Source of the DNA: Bacillota bacterium
Lineage (GTDB): Bacteria > Eremiobacterota > SpSt-956 > JAKJGF01
NCBI GenBank assembly: GCA_029555925.1
Contig: JAKPQU010000226.1
Location: forward strand, 1-31,988
Direction: 5' to 3'
DNA length: 31,988 bases
In this document: piece by piece, positions 16,801 through 24,902 of the stretch
How positions within the stretch are numbered: position 1 is the stretch's first letter
Layout of the letters: every line of letters starts with the position of its first letter
Position numbers and translations under genes: made by a program
Notes under the pieces: generated by a model
Told to the model about the DNA's origin: nothing
The model's input: the letters and a program-made list of their open reading frames with translations, nothing else
Database searches by the model: none

Positions 16801-17176
16801 TAACGGTGCAATAGAAGCGGTTATTATAGAATACAAGACAGATACAGTCAGAAATATTGAGGACATAAAAGAAAAAATTGATTTTTACAGGAAACAGCTT
16901 TATGCCTATATGTATGCCATTGAGAAGATTACCTTCAGAGAAGGGTTTAAGACAGAAGTAAAAAAATCCTATATCTATTTCCTTCAGAGAGGCCTTTACG
17001 GGGAGATTGGAAAAGACCATGGCCACATAGAGGAACTGAGGAAAGAACTTCTGGAATCTTCGGAGATGCTTCTCGGAAGAAAGGATTTTGATGAGTATAT
17101 ATATAGAAAAAGCGGCATATGTCCCGGGTGCGACTACAGAACACTGTGTGAGAAAATCGTAACATGTAACTCGTAA
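13895..17176 (+). CDS. addA: AddA-like UvrD helicase with C-terminal nuclease and cysteine cluster
   Basis: ATG 13895 follows AAAGAGG. The 1093-residue product is a full SF1A helicase: Q-motif Gln15, Walker A AGAGSGKT (29-36), AITFTRKAAVEMKERI, DEFQD (270-274), VGDHKQSIYGFRGA, MTVHASKGLEFD (from 656) and RRIFYVAATRAKRYL. The C-terminal RecB-type nuclease has a GVADRVDIY block and IIEYKTD (Glu979, Lys981), then QLYAYMYAI. In AddAB this subunit unwinds 3'-5' and cuts one strand at double-strand ends. Unusually for AddA, the nuclease is framed by Cys837 (YLTCGRLYYF) and Cys1076, Cys1079, Cys1085 (CPGCDYRTLC), the layout of an iron-sulphur-stabilised nuclease. Directly downstream of the addB-like gene. 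The stop lies in a heptamer tract. Confidence 0.85.
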   Translation: MIDKICRDYDVNTEQAEALDIKINTGLKAGAGSGKTRVLAKRFFKILKEAPLIEIDSIVAITFTRKAAVEMKERIRLEIYREIKKEHDRDLKLKWKKLRDLITTANIDTIHGFCTSIIRDNFASAGIDPAFTLIEETDSAVKLQEFAEEAIEEYLENTDHDGTVNHVLDKYGTATFVSGKLRDDIIRLYFSIRGHGAFEKEMEKWKDSSCNELASMAISLLINLHEKYKDFKNKKNVLDFNDLEIMTEKLLENHGIKERYFQRFRYFLVDEFQDVNPIQERILSGLTEKDGTIPPGRLFIVGDHKQSIYGFRGANYKIFDRVCEKINKNGTVKYLSNCYRSTANIVDTVNMIFEKLIEPFEKLQLPFSDNGKELKVQLITWKKDELSRKSKWDTIKKLLADDKHKEILKRELQLTGEDEGNSHNKKDYQGAIVAGLVQKLTGEYRDEKGGFTCKDIAILLRSRTNLKSIEHALRARNIPCCVIGGLGFWEKEEIIDIMSLYKYIFNPSDSISFLSVLRSPLMSFSDNMIYTLLEGYDSRKSLMSYLEEFSESSPVAMRAYNLFTKCLKLKGTLNSYELIKRLCDETNYGEILLSLQDGEQKYRNLEKLFSLVMDFERKNIYNPGELPMYLELMEDNGGMNEEAFIDTEDSDSVKIMTVHASKGLEFDAVIIPDMDRKIDWIVRRDRPLFFYDEEKGIIWAAIKDEENPDYEAFYERQILKENNDSRRIFYVAATRAKRYLAFVGENQESPEKDEPSLNTFMIQMKWALKDRVVNTMEHTDGKSFISSPPLPSYPPDFATEAIKNLKNKGHDGGIIKPYVSASSGSINISMYQKYLTCGRLYYFQYLARLEPDDGDGQEEGLYGDKKTDARLRGNVVHEILSHLNSFSDRDMNEKIEKLIKEEISKNKEDYISEDEIRKYIVNYFDIEKNLRKERKGKYLKSFYEFRFSVPLEGNILLNGVADRVDIYENNGAIEAVIIEYKTDTVRNIEDIKEKIDFYRKQLYAYMYAIEKITFREGFKTEVKKSYIYFLQRGLYGEIGKDHGHIEELRKELLESSEMLLGRKDFDEYIYRKSGICPGCDYRTLCEKIVTCNS

Positions 17177-17185
17177 CGCGTCTTA
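17158..17185. repeat. Heptamer repeat tract 2, at the stop codon of addA-like gene
   Basis: Four seven-base units, CGTAACA, TGTAACT, CGTAACG, CGTCTTA. They encode the last residues (VTCNS) and supply the TAA stop (17174-17176) of the addA-like gene. No core or right arm is present, so this looks like a half copy of tracts 1 and 3. Confidence 0.7.
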
Positions 17186-17332
17186 CCTGATTGACCTGAT
17201 AATATTCTCTGTCTGTTTAGACATTCTTTCTCCGAAATCTGCAGCTACTGAATGGCCTGCTTTATATAGTAAAGAAGAAAGATTTTTATATTCTAAAACA
17301 ACTCTGCCCATATATATCCATCTTTTTTATAA

Positions 17333-17584
17333 CTATGCAATTTCACTCTGTATCGTTCCTGTTTCATATAAGAAATCAGGAGATATATCGGCTCCGTTCT
17401 CCCAGGCAATTGTATCAGGTTCCTTATCCAGATATACCTTCTGAAAATATTTAACATCTTTAAGAGGTTCAAATATTTCCCCTTCAAGATGCCCCTTCAG
17501 TTCCACAAGGCGGACAGTCCCATCTTCAAAGGTTAAAAATAATTTATATTCTTCCGCATATTTAACGTCTCTTACAAAGTGCAT
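17333..17584 (-). CDS. DUF2442 family small protein
   Basis: The ATG at 17584 (MHFVRDV) has GGAGGG six bases upstream, better than an in-frame ATG four codons earlier that overlaps this site. The 83-residue product contains VKYAEEYKLFLTFEDGTVRLVEL, FEPLKDVKYFQKVYLD and TIAWENGADISPDFLYE, the complete pattern of DUF2442 proteins. These small proteins are commonly next to DUF4160 or toxin-antitoxin genes and may bind DNA or act as antitoxins; their activity is not established. It lies on the minus strand in the cassette between the addA-like and dna2-like genes. No DUF4160 partner is visible beside it. Confidence 0.8.
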   Translation of the reverse strand: MHFVRDVKYAEEYKLFLTFEDGTVRLVELKGHLEGEIFEPLKDVKYFQKVYLDKEPDTIAWENGADISPDFLYETGTIQSEIA

Positions 17585-17734
17585 ATATCCCTCCATTGTA
17601 TTTCTTATTCAAGTTACATAATTTGCCGATGTAATAGCTTCTTCAATCTCTACTTTTTTCTCCTGATACAATTATAACCAGCTATTTAAAATAGATTGTT
17701 TTTACGTCAAAAGTATCTACTTTATCTAATACCA

Positions 17735-18130
17735 TTAAAATGAACTTTTTATATATGTTTCTATTCTGTCAATAAATTCTCTTGCATTGGCCAGCTGTTC
17801 TTCTGCCTGCTGTTTGCTCGCAATATAGAAATCATCATAATCACTTTTTATTCTGATATTTTCAGCTAAAGTCAATATTTTACCAAATTTCGTTTCAATT
17901 TTTCCTGTTTTTATATAATGCTGATTAAAATAAGCAATAACACCGGAATGTTTTCTTGCGTCAAATTTATCCAGGGCAAGTAATGCTCTGGTAGCATGAA
18001 ATATGGCATAATAAGAACGATTTATTGATTGACTGAATTTGGTATTTAAAAGCATAATTCCGGAGCTTTCAAGCTCATCCCTGGCTTTCTCCAGTCTGTA
18101 CTGACATAAATCAGTCAGCCTTTTATCCAT
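17735..18130 (-). CDS. HEPN-domain protein (toxin of MNT/HEPN pair)
   Basis: The 131-residue helical protein has the HEPN signature INRSYYAIFHATRALLAL with Arg-x6-His, the RNase active-site motif, and a following KHSGVIAYFNQHYIKTG segment typical of PF05168 HEPN proteins. HEPN toxins of this type cleave RNA and are held inactive by the paired nucleotidyltransferase, which can AMP-modify them. Its ATG overlaps the end of the nucleotidyltransferase gene by eight bases (ATGGATAA), so translation is coupled. Length and residues look intact, so the module could be active. Confidence 0.85.
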   Translation of the reverse strand: MDKRLTDLCQYRLEKARDELESSGIMLLNTKFSQSINRSYYAIFHATRALLALDKFDARKHSGVIAYFNQHYIKTGKIETKFGKILTLAENIRIKSDYDDFYIASKQQAEEQLANAREFIDRIETYIKSSF

Positions 18131-18476
18131 ATACTTCTATTCCTTCCCTGTGAACAGTCATATAAAAAGGAAGAATATCTAAATATTTGTTAAATTGATT
18201 ATTGCTTTTAAAAATTATTGATAAGAGAATATCATATTTCAATGAGAGTTCAAAAATAGTATCTGCAAATTCATCTTCGTATTTTTTTATATTTTCTTCG
18301 GAATCCTCGACAAGAATCATTATATCTATATCAGAGTATTTATCCTGACTATTTCTTGCATATGAACCATAAAGGATGACTTTTACAAGATGTTCACCTG
18401 TTAATTCTTTCACTTTATTATGAATATCTGAAAGAATTTCTGTAATCTTTTCATCTTTTTTATAAGATAAATTCAT
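18123..18476 (-). CDS. Minimal nucleotidyltransferase (antitoxin of MNT/HEPN pair)
   Basis: I take ATG 18476 (MNLSYKKDEK) because AGGTG lies six bases upstream; a GTG three codons earlier overlaps that site. The 117-residue product has VILYGSYARNSQDKYSDIDIMIL, the GS-x10-D-x-D motif of minimal nucleotidyltransferases with both metal-binding Asp residues kept. It is the first gene of the pair and would neutralise the HEPN toxin that follows. The gene points away from the dna2-like gene and has its own AT-rich upstream region (18486-18600). Confidence 0.85.
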   Translation of the reverse strand: MNLSYKKDEKITEILSDIHNKVKELTGEHLVKVILYGSYARNSQDKYSDIDIMILVEDSEENIKKYEDEFADTIFELSLKYDILLSIIFKSNNQFNKYLDILPFYMTVHREGIEVYG

Positions 18477-18631
18477 ATTATTCACCTGATTTTTTATATA
18501 CTTTCTCTATCTATTTATAATTTACCATAGTTTTGTTTACAAGTAAATCTTTGTAAAGATTGCGTTCAAAAATGACAGATAATTTTATCCTGGATAGAAA
18601 AATTAAAGGAAATTTATTTAAGATATAGGAG

Positions 18632-18690
18632 CGTAATGTGTGATGCGCAGGGATTAAACCCGTAACGCGTTACGCGTTACGCGTCACGAT
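18632..18690. repeat. Heptamer repeat tract 3
   Basis: CGTAATG, TGTGATG, core CGCAGGGATTAAACC, then CGTAACG, CGTTACG twice, CGTCACG. The core matches tract 1 in all but one base (CACAGGG versus CGCAGGG). It lies in the divergent region between the MNT gene and the dna2-like gene. Confidence 0.85.
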
Positions 18691-18707
18691 TCTCATAATA
18701 ATACTTG

Positions 18708-18721
18708 AAGGAATATTCCTT
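18708..18721. promoter_or_regulatory. Short palindrome upstream of dna2-like gene
   Basis: AAGGAATATTCCTT is a perfect 14-base palindrome between heptamer tract 3 and the dna2-like start. It is followed by AATATTTCA and AAAAGAGGC, the same order of elements as before the addA-like gene. Confidence 0.4.
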
Positions 18722-18771
18722 AAAGACGTGAATAATATTTCAACATATATAAAGAGAAAAGAGGCCTGTCT

Positions 18772-21700
18772 ATGCTGAATATATCTCCGTCAAGAATTGC
18801 AAGGTATTTTTACCATGAATGTGAACGATATCTGGTCTATGAAGCTACTCCTTCGGAAGAGAAAAACTTGAAAAACATACCTTCTTCACCTTATGACCAC
18901 AGTCCTGTAACAAAAGCAATGCTGGAAGCAGGATATAAATGGGAAGAACAGGTTGTAGACGGCCTGAAGAAGGTTTATAAGGCAGATACACAGAACGGGA
19001 GAAGATTATTCAATCACGTTCATGACGAAAAAAGCACCATAGATATTTTACGAAATATAGAAAAAGAAGAATACCTTTACCAGGGGTGTCTTACCGTGCC
19101 GGAATCTTTTTATAAAACCTATAATCTGGACAGGTCATGCGTAAAATTCACCACCTGTTTCCCTGATCTTATATATGCCACTGAAAACGGTAAGGTTATC
19201 GAACTCTCCGTAATAGACGTAAAAGCCTCTGATGAAATGAAAATTTCCCATAAGATTCAGGTAGCTTTATATGCTCTGTTCCTTTCTCATATCTGTAAAG
19301 CCCATGGCATAGACAGACAGGTAAATTGTTCAAAAGGCGGTGTCTGGACTTACGGATTATCGGAACCTGAATGGTTTAATATCAATACCGTTATCCCTCA
19401 GATTGAAGAAATGCTTTCTTCTGACATCCCCCGCATATCACAGACAGACTCTGTCCACTGGCATATTCATTACAGATGCGAATGGTGTGAATATTATGAT
19501 TTCTGCCGGAAAGAAGCGGAAGATAGTAAAAGCGTTTCCCTCATACCTTATCTGACTTCTATGGGAAGAAAATTCCTTTCAGATGAAGAAGATATAGAGG
19601 ATTTAATCAGTATGAAGAGATTTCTTTCAGAGAACAGGAGTAAAAAATCTCTTTCCAGATGTGCATCTCTTTCGGGTAAACAGGACAGGCTTGCCAGAAT
19701 GGTAGATGCTCTTATGGACGGGCAGATATATAATTTCGGATCTTCTTCCCTTTCAATGCCTGTATGGGAAGATATAAAACTCCTTCTTACCATTCAGAAA
19801 GAACCTGTTTCCGGGCAGATTTACAGTGCTGCATTTTTACGTAATGGCAGCGATGATATATTTAAACCTGATTCTATACCGGAAAAACAGTTTGTAGCCT
19901 CATCTATGGAGGATTGTAAAAGAGTCAGAAGGGAATTTATAGAGTGTATATACGACATATTTAAAGAAGTCCATGATTATAATGAAAGCAAAAATGAAAA
20001 TAAAGAACAATGGAAAGAGAAAAAATCTCTTCAGACCTATGTATTTGATAGTTTCGAATGGGAACTCCTCAAGGAATTATTGATTGAAGGTCTTAAAGAT
20101 CCGCTCATAACAGAGAAATCTTTATCCTTATTTTTTCACTTTCACAGCGAAAATCTCCTTGTCAATGAAGAACATCCTGATGTTGAAGCCTCTTTTCCTG
20201 TGGTGAAAATAATAGATGTGATAAGATCCCTCTTTGCCCTGCCTGTACCTGTGGCCTATCAGTTATCCGATGTGCTGGATGTTTTTAACAGTGTTACAGG
20301 GAAAAATTTCACATATAATCCTATGGATAATTTTACCTTCAGACTGTCCAATGCACTTAAATCAGATGCCATATATAAAGTCTGGAATAATGATGATACA
20401 AAAAGAATAGAATGGATTGAAAAAGAACTGAAAAAACGCCTTTATGCCACATCATATATACTCACAGGTATCAGATACTGTGCCAGAGGTCTTCTTTTTG
20501 CCTACCCGCCGAAATTTTCTCTGCCTTCCTCCAGGAATTTCAATCATCCCCTTTTATCACAGCTGGATTTTATAATCAGATATGAGACTGTTATGAGCTA
20601 TCTCTCCGTAAAAGAACAGAGGACTCTTCCAATGAATGAAAGGAAACAGAAAGGCCTTGCTTTTACTCTGACCGCAACGGGAAATATTGAAGTATTTAAA
20701 GGTTATACAGAGGCAGAGTTTTCCCTGAAAGAAACAGATACTGCAGGTAAACTGGATGGAGATAATATATGGTCTTATATCCTGAGTGAAGATACTCCGG
20801 AAGGAGATAAAGACCAGATGAGTTTTACCGAACATCCGAGATTTAAATATTACGCTCCGAAAAATAAAGCTTTATATCTGGCTCAGATTAAAGATAATTC
20901 TCACCCCGGCAGGGTTACTCTTCAACTGAAAAAAGGTGCCATGTCTCCGCCTGTTGAGGAAGGAAAGGATTATCTCTTACAGTCGAAATTTACTGACTGG
21001 ACAGGCGAAAAGGTCATAACCAGACTTGCGCAACTGGATGGTATGGAAGAACCGGGAGCAATAAAATTGCTTCAAAACCCTGTGGAATACTGTAAAGACA
21101 TAGAAGAAAAGGATGATTTGAAAGAAGCACAGGGAAAAATACCTTCATTAAAATATCTGACTGTCAGCCAGAGAGATGCTTTTGACCATGTATTTAATAA
21201 AACACTGACTCTCCTGTGGGGACCTCCCGGAACGGGGAAAACTCATTTTATTGCGGCAGCCCTCCTGTGTATACTTGAAGCTCACAGACTGACTGACAGA
21301 CCTTTTAAAATATTCCTTTCAGCTTTTACTCATACGGCAATAGATAACTGTCTTAAAAAGATTATTCAATTAAATGATTCGCTGAACATATGGAAGGAAG
21401 AATTTGCCCTGGCAAAACTGGGCAGAAGCAATGAAGAAAAGTCGGGAATTCTGGAGGTAAAATCTGAAGAAGGTTTTGATTATATATGCAATAACTCCAG
21501 ATGTATTCTCGGAGGCACCGTTTATTCGACAAATAAAATGTTTACGGAAGCAGATAAAGACACTCCTTTTGATATGGTTGTAATCGACGAAGGCTCACAG
21601 CTCCGTGTGCCTGAATCATTGCTGGCAATATCCAGATTGAAAGCAGGGGGAAGGCTCCTTGTAGCAGGAGATGACAGACAGCTTCCTCCCATTATAAAGG

Positions 21701-22548
21701 GCTATTATCCGGACCCGGCTCCAGGTGAACCATTACTGCACCGTTCCATATTCGAAGCACTGAAAAAAGCTGATAATGAAGATAAGATTACATGCCAGTT
21801 GTTTGAAAATTTCAGGATGAACAGAACCCTCTGTCTTTATCCTGCAGAAAAGATTTATAAAGAAAAATACAAGAGTTTTAACAGAGAAATAGCAGAAAGA
21901 AAATTATTACTGACTGATTGTTCATGTGATGAGCCACTTGTAGAAACAGTCCTTGATCCTGATTATTCCCTTGTTCTCTGTATTACTGAAGGCATAAGAA
22001 CCGGTTCTGAAAACATGGAAGAAGCAGAACTTGTGGCACAGATTGCCCTGGCTCTAAGGAAAAGGCTTATTATGAAAGATACGGGGAAGCCCTATCCTGA
22101 TGACAGAGAAGGTGACAGATTATTCTGGAAAGAGGGATTGTTTATAGTTTCTCCCCATCATGTTCAGATTGATGCCATATGTGAAGCTCTGGAAAACAGA
22201 GGATTAACAGAACCTTTTGTCGGCACAGTGGATAAGATGCAGGGACAGGAATGTGATTCTGTTATTGTGAGCTACGGAGTTTCTGACCCGGAGCTTGCCA
22301 TATCTGAAGATGAATTCATATACAGTCTGAACAGACTGAATGTATCCATAACGAGAGCTAAATGTAAAACAATAGTGTTTCTTTCCCGGTATCTTCTGAA
22401 ACCGACCCTTCAGGTTCTGGCGAAAAGAGAAACGGAAGAGGGTATATCTTTTATGACAGGACTGGAAAGATTTGCCGCAAAGGGTAAAGAGAGTGTATTT
22501 CAGCCGTTTTCTGATAAGGAAGCACGTTTGATTGTTTATTCTATATGA
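18772..22548 (+). CDS. Dna2-like nuclease-helicase with iron-sulphur cysteines
   Basis: ATG 18772 follows AAAAGAGG. The 1258-residue product joins two machines. Residues 1-250 are a Cas4/RecB-type nuclease: YFYHECERYLVYE (Cys17), CFPDLIYAT, IDVKASDEMKISHKIQVALY (Asp149, Lys151, Gln) and CEWCEYYDFC (Cys236, 239, 245), the four cysteines of an iron-sulphur cluster. A long middle part is not recognised. Residues about 800-1240 are an SF1B (Upf1/Dna2-type) helicase: GPPGTGKT (817-824), VIDEGSQ (939-943), VAGDDRQLPPI, ENFRMNR, GTVDKMQGQECDSVIVSYG and LNVSITRAKCKTIVFL. Eukaryotic Dna2 has the same domain order and trims DNA flaps and ends. All key residues are present. It is separated from the addA-like gene by the toxin-antitoxin cassette and from XPB by 431 bases. 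Confidence 0.85.
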   Translation: MLNISPSRIARYFYHECERYLVYEATPSEEKNLKNIPSSPYDHSPVTKAMLEAGYKWEEQVVDGLKKVYKADTQNGRRLFNHVHDEKSTIDILRNIEKEEYLYQGCLTVPESFYKTYNLDRSCVKFTTCFPDLIYATENGKVIELSVIDVKASDEMKISHKIQVALYALFLSHICKAHGIDRQVNCSKGGVWTYGLSEPEWFNINTVIPQIEEMLSSDIPRISQTDSVHWHIHYRCEWCEYYDFCRKEAEDSKSVSLIPYLTSMGRKFLSDEEDIEDLISMKRFLSENRSKKSLSRCASLSGKQDRLARMVDALMDGQIYNFGSSSLSMPVWEDIKLLLTIQKEPVSGQIYSAAFLRNGSDDIFKPDSIPEKQFVASSMEDCKRVRREFIECIYDIFKEVHDYNESKNENKEQWKEKKSLQTYVFDSFEWELLKELLIEGLKDPLITEKSLSLFFHFHSENLLVNEEHPDVEASFPVVKIIDVIRSLFALPVPVAYQLSDVLDVFNSVTGKNFTYNPMDNFTFRLSNALKSDAIYKVWNNDDTKRIEWIEKELKKRLYATSYILTGIRYCARGLLFAYPPKFSLPSSRNFNHPLLSQLDFIIRYETVMSYLSVKEQRTLPMNERKQKGLAFTLTATGNIEVFKGYTEAEFSLKETDTAGKLDGDNIWSYILSEDTPEGDKDQMSFTEHPRFKYYAPKNKALYLAQIKDNSHPGRVTLQLKKGAMSPPVEEGKDYLLQSKFTDWTGEKVITRLAQLDGMEEPGAIKLLQNPVEYCKDIEEKDDLKEAQGKIPSLKYLTVSQRDAFDHVFNKTLTLLWGPPGTGKTHFIAAALLCILEAHRLTDRPFKIFLSAFTHTAIDNCLKKIIQLNDSLNIWKEEFALAKLGRSNEEKSGILEVKSEEGFDYICNNSRCILGGTVYSTNKMFTEADKDTPFDMVVIDEGSQLRVPESLLAISRLKAGGRLLVAGDDRQLPPIIKGYYPDPAPGEPLLHRSIFEALKKADNEDKITCQLFENFRMNRTLCLYPAEKIYKEKYKSFNREIAERKLLLTDCSCDEPLVETVLDPDYSLVLCITEGIRTGSENMEEAELVAQIALALRKRLIMKDTGKPYPDDREGDRLFWKEGLFIVSPHHVQIDAICEALENRGLTEPFVGTVDKMQGQECDSVIVSYGVSDPELAISEDEFIYSLNRLNVSITRAKCKTIVFLSRYLLKPTLQVLAKRETEEGISFMTGLERFAAKGKESVFQPFSDKEARLIVYSI

Positions 22549-22979
22549 TATTTTTATGTGATTCCTACAAAATCTGACTGATTATAGCTTACATTTTATA
22601 GGTCAACGGGATATGGTTAATATGTGATTATTGCCTGGCAGGTGCTCTTGACGGCACAGACAGGATCAAGTATTATAAATTCATCCTTCCCATGCTCTTA
22701 TAGCCCGTCCACAATGGGACAAGTTTTTCTGGCACGGTTCTATAATATGTATTGGAAAATACAGGAAAAAGAAAATTTATATGTTATTCTTTTTTTATCC
22801 GGCTGATGGCCAGGAGAAATTTAAAGGTATAGGAATTTTCATTTTTAATGGCTTAAAATAAGGCTTTAGATGAAAATTATGTAGATAGCAGTTTATCTAA
22901 ATAATTTAATCCGAGACTCATATAGAAATACGTCCGCCTGTGTCAGTCTTCATAACTTATTATTCAGGGAGTTTTATTA
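22549..22979. other. 431-base gap between dna2-like and XPB genes, with a possible gene scrap
   Basis: No intact gene. One frame (from 22626, plus) reads LAGALDGTDRIKYYKFILPM before a TAG and more stops. It faintly recalls the EAA loop of an ABC transporter permease, so the gap may hold a decayed gene. The 60-codon frame 22624-22806 overlaps it and has no signature. GGGAG just before 22980 is the XPB ribosome binding site. Confidence 0.35.
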
Positions 22980-24665
22980 GTGATAGATCGATTAAATCCA
23001 ATCATAGTTCAGGGAGACAAAACTATTCTCCTTGAAGTGGCAAATGAAAAATATGAAATGGCAAGAGATCTTCTCGCAGGATTTGCCGAACTGGAAAAAT
23101 CTCCGGAACATATACACAGCTATAGAATCACACCTTTATCTCTGTGGAATGCCGCTTCATCCGGAATAACAGCAGAGAATATTATAAAAGGGCTGGAAGA
23201 ATATTCAAAATATGACGTTCCAGAAAATATCCGGAGGGATATTATTGACTATATAAGCCGTTATGGAAGAGTTAAACTCATTAATAAAGAAGGTCTGTTA
23301 CTCCTGGTCAGTTACGATAGGGCCCTTATTGCTGAAATAGGGGGCCATAAAAAAATTAAGCCTTATATAAAAGAGCAGATCAGCGAAACAGAACTTTTAA
23401 TGAATTCAGCTATGAGGGGCCATATAAAACAGGCACTTGTACTGATAGGTTATCCTGCAGAAGATCTTGCCGGTTATATAAAAGGTGAAGATCTTTCCAT
23501 AAAACTTCTGCCTCTTACGAAAAAAGGAAGGGAATTTACTCTGAGACATTATCAGATTGAAGCGGCAGAGCTTTTCTATGCAGGAGGAAGCCATCATGGT
23601 GGGTGTGGCACAATAGTTCTTCCCTGTGGAGCAGGTAAAACGATGGTCGGCATGTCAGTTATGGATAAACTGCAATGTTCTACCCTTATACTTACACCCA
23701 GTACTGTAGCTGTGAGACAGTGGATTTCTGAACTGCTGGAAAAAACCTCTCTCTCTGAAGAGCAGATAGGAGAATATACCGGTCTTAGAAAAGAGATCTG
23801 TCCCGTTACCGTAAGCACCTATCAGGTCATGACCTATCGTAAAAGAAAATATAACGACAGTATAGAAGAATTTCCTCATTTTAAATTATTTAATGCAAGG
23901 GAATGGGGACTTATAATATACGATGAAGTTCATCTCCTTCCTGCTCCTGTATTCCGTATTACGGCAGAACTCCAGTCCCGCCGGAGACTCGGCCTTACTG
24001 CCACTCTGATCAGAGAGGACAGAAGGGAAGGAGATGTATTTTCCCTTATAGGGCCTAAAAAATATGATGTTCCATGGAAAGATCTTGAAAAACAGGGATG
24101 GATTGCCACTGCGGAATGTTATGAAATCAGAATACATATGTCTGAAGAAGACAGATTGAATTATGCGCTGGCAGAAGGAAGAGACAGATATTATATGGCA
24201 GCAAATAACAGATTGAAGATTTCCATTCTTGAAAAATTGCTGAGAAAACATTCTGCAGATAACCTCATCATTATAGGCATGTACATCGAGCAACTGGAGT
24301 ATATTGCTTCTATATATACATTTCCCATTATTACAGGCAGAACTCCTGTAAGGGAAAGAGAGAGGCTTTTCGAACAATTTAGAAAAGAAGAAATTAAAAT
24401 TCTCGTAGTATCAAAAGTGGGAAATTTCAGTATCGATCTTCCCGATGCAAATGTCATAATAGAAGTTTCAGGCACCTTTGGAAGCAGACAGGAAGAAGCA
24501 CAGAGACTTGGAAGAATATTGAGGCCGAAATCAGGAGGTGCTATTGCTCATTTCTATACGCTTGTAACCAGGGACACAATAGATCAGGATTATGCGGCAA
24601 ATCGCCAGAGGTTTCTTACAGAACAGGGATATAAATATAATATATTTTATGATAATGAAATTTAG
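22980..24665 (+). CDS. xpb: Bacterial XPB-type DNA repair helicase
   Basis: The start is GTG 22980, with GGGAG about nine bases upstream. The 561-residue product follows bacterial XPB (such as Mycobacterium Rv0861c, compared from memory) along its length: N-terminal damage-recognition-like part (PIIVQGDKTILLEVANE, ITPLSLWNAASSGI, YGRVKL), LPCGAGKTMVG (Walker A 217-221), TYQVMTYR, IIYDEVHLLPAPVF (DEVH 315-318), GLTATLIREDRREGDVFSLI, then C-terminal motifs VSKVGNFSIDLPDANVI, SGTFGSRQEEAQRLGRILRP and RQRFLTEQGYKY. These SF2 helicases translocate 3'-5' on DNA and take part in repair or transcription-linked remodelling. Intact, with a RED motif (RED in LIREDRREGD). It starts a three-gene unit with the next two genes. 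Confidence 0.93.
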   Translation: MIDRLNPIIVQGDKTILLEVANEKYEMARDLLAGFAELEKSPEHIHSYRITPLSLWNAASSGITAENIIKGLEEYSKYDVPENIRRDIIDYISRYGRVKLINKEGLLLLVSYDRALIAEIGGHKKIKPYIKEQISETELLMNSAMRGHIKQALVLIGYPAEDLAGYIKGEDLSIKLLPLTKKGREFTLRHYQIEAAELFYAGGSHHGGCGTIVLPCGAGKTMVGMSVMDKLQCSTLILTPSTVAVRQWISELLEKTSLSEEQIGEYTGLRKEICPVTVSTYQVMTYRKRKYNDSIEEFPHFKLFNAREWGLIIYDEVHLLPAPVFRITAELQSRRRLGLTATLIREDRREGDVFSLIGPKKYDVPWKDLEKQGWIATAECYEIRIHMSEEDRLNYALAEGRDRYYMAANNRLKISILEKLLRKHSADNLIIIGMYIEQLEYIASIYTFPIITGRTPVRERERLFEQFRKEEIKILVVSKVGNFSIDLPDANVIIEVSGTFGSRQEEAQRLGRILRPKSGGAIAHFYTLVTRDTIDQDYAANRQRFLTEQGYKYNIFYDNEI

Positions 24666-24704
24666 ATGAAAATATATGAGAAAATTTAATATAAGGGGAA
24701 AAAT

Positions 24705-24902
24705 ATGATAAAAATTCATGACCATATACCGGTAATGCAGGTCAATGAAGATATTCTTATAAAAGAGCTAGAAGTATCTGCAGAACTTAATAATTATACT
24801 ATAAAGAAACCCGGTAAAACATCAGTTGTATTGAACAGGGTCAGTAAATTTATAAATTTACTTCAAAAGAAGGGATACATGCCTCAGGATAAAAAAATAT
24901 GA
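24705..24902 (+). CDS. 65-residue protein between XPB and its partner
   Basis: ATG 24705 follows AAGGGG by six bases, a good ribosome binding site, 39 bases after the XPB stop. The stop TGA (24900-24902) overlaps the start of the next gene as ATGA, so translation is coupled. The product (starting MIKIHDHIPVMQVNEDILIK, then LEVSAELNNYTIKKPGKTSV and LNRVSKFINLLQKKGYMP) is basic at its C-terminal half, with a likely helix at the end. I do not recognise the family. The tight placement suggests a real small partner of the XPB module. Confidence 0.7.
   Translation: MIKIHDHIPVMQVNEDILIKELEVSAELNNYTIKKPGKTSVVLNRVSKFINLLQKKGYMPQDKKI

Noticed and set aside
17183..17311. 42-residue minus-strand frame (MGRVVLEYKNLSSLLYKAGH...) downstream of the DUF2442 gene
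   Set aside because: No ribosome binding site, ends in the heptamer tract and no recognised relative; could be a scrap but cannot be supported as a gene.
13764..18690. Heptamer tracts considered as a CRISPR array
   Set aside because: Units are seven bases with no spacers, the cores are single, and no cas1/cas2 is nearby; the Cas4-like domain belongs to the Dna2-like and AddB-like proteins.
22730..22746. TGGCACGGTTCTATAAT considered as a sigma-54 promoter
   Set aside because: It has the TGGCAC part but lacks a TTGC element at the right distance.
22624..22806. 60-codon plus-strand frame before XPB
   Set aside because: No ribosome binding site or protein-like pattern; another frame of the same stretch looks more like a decayed gene.
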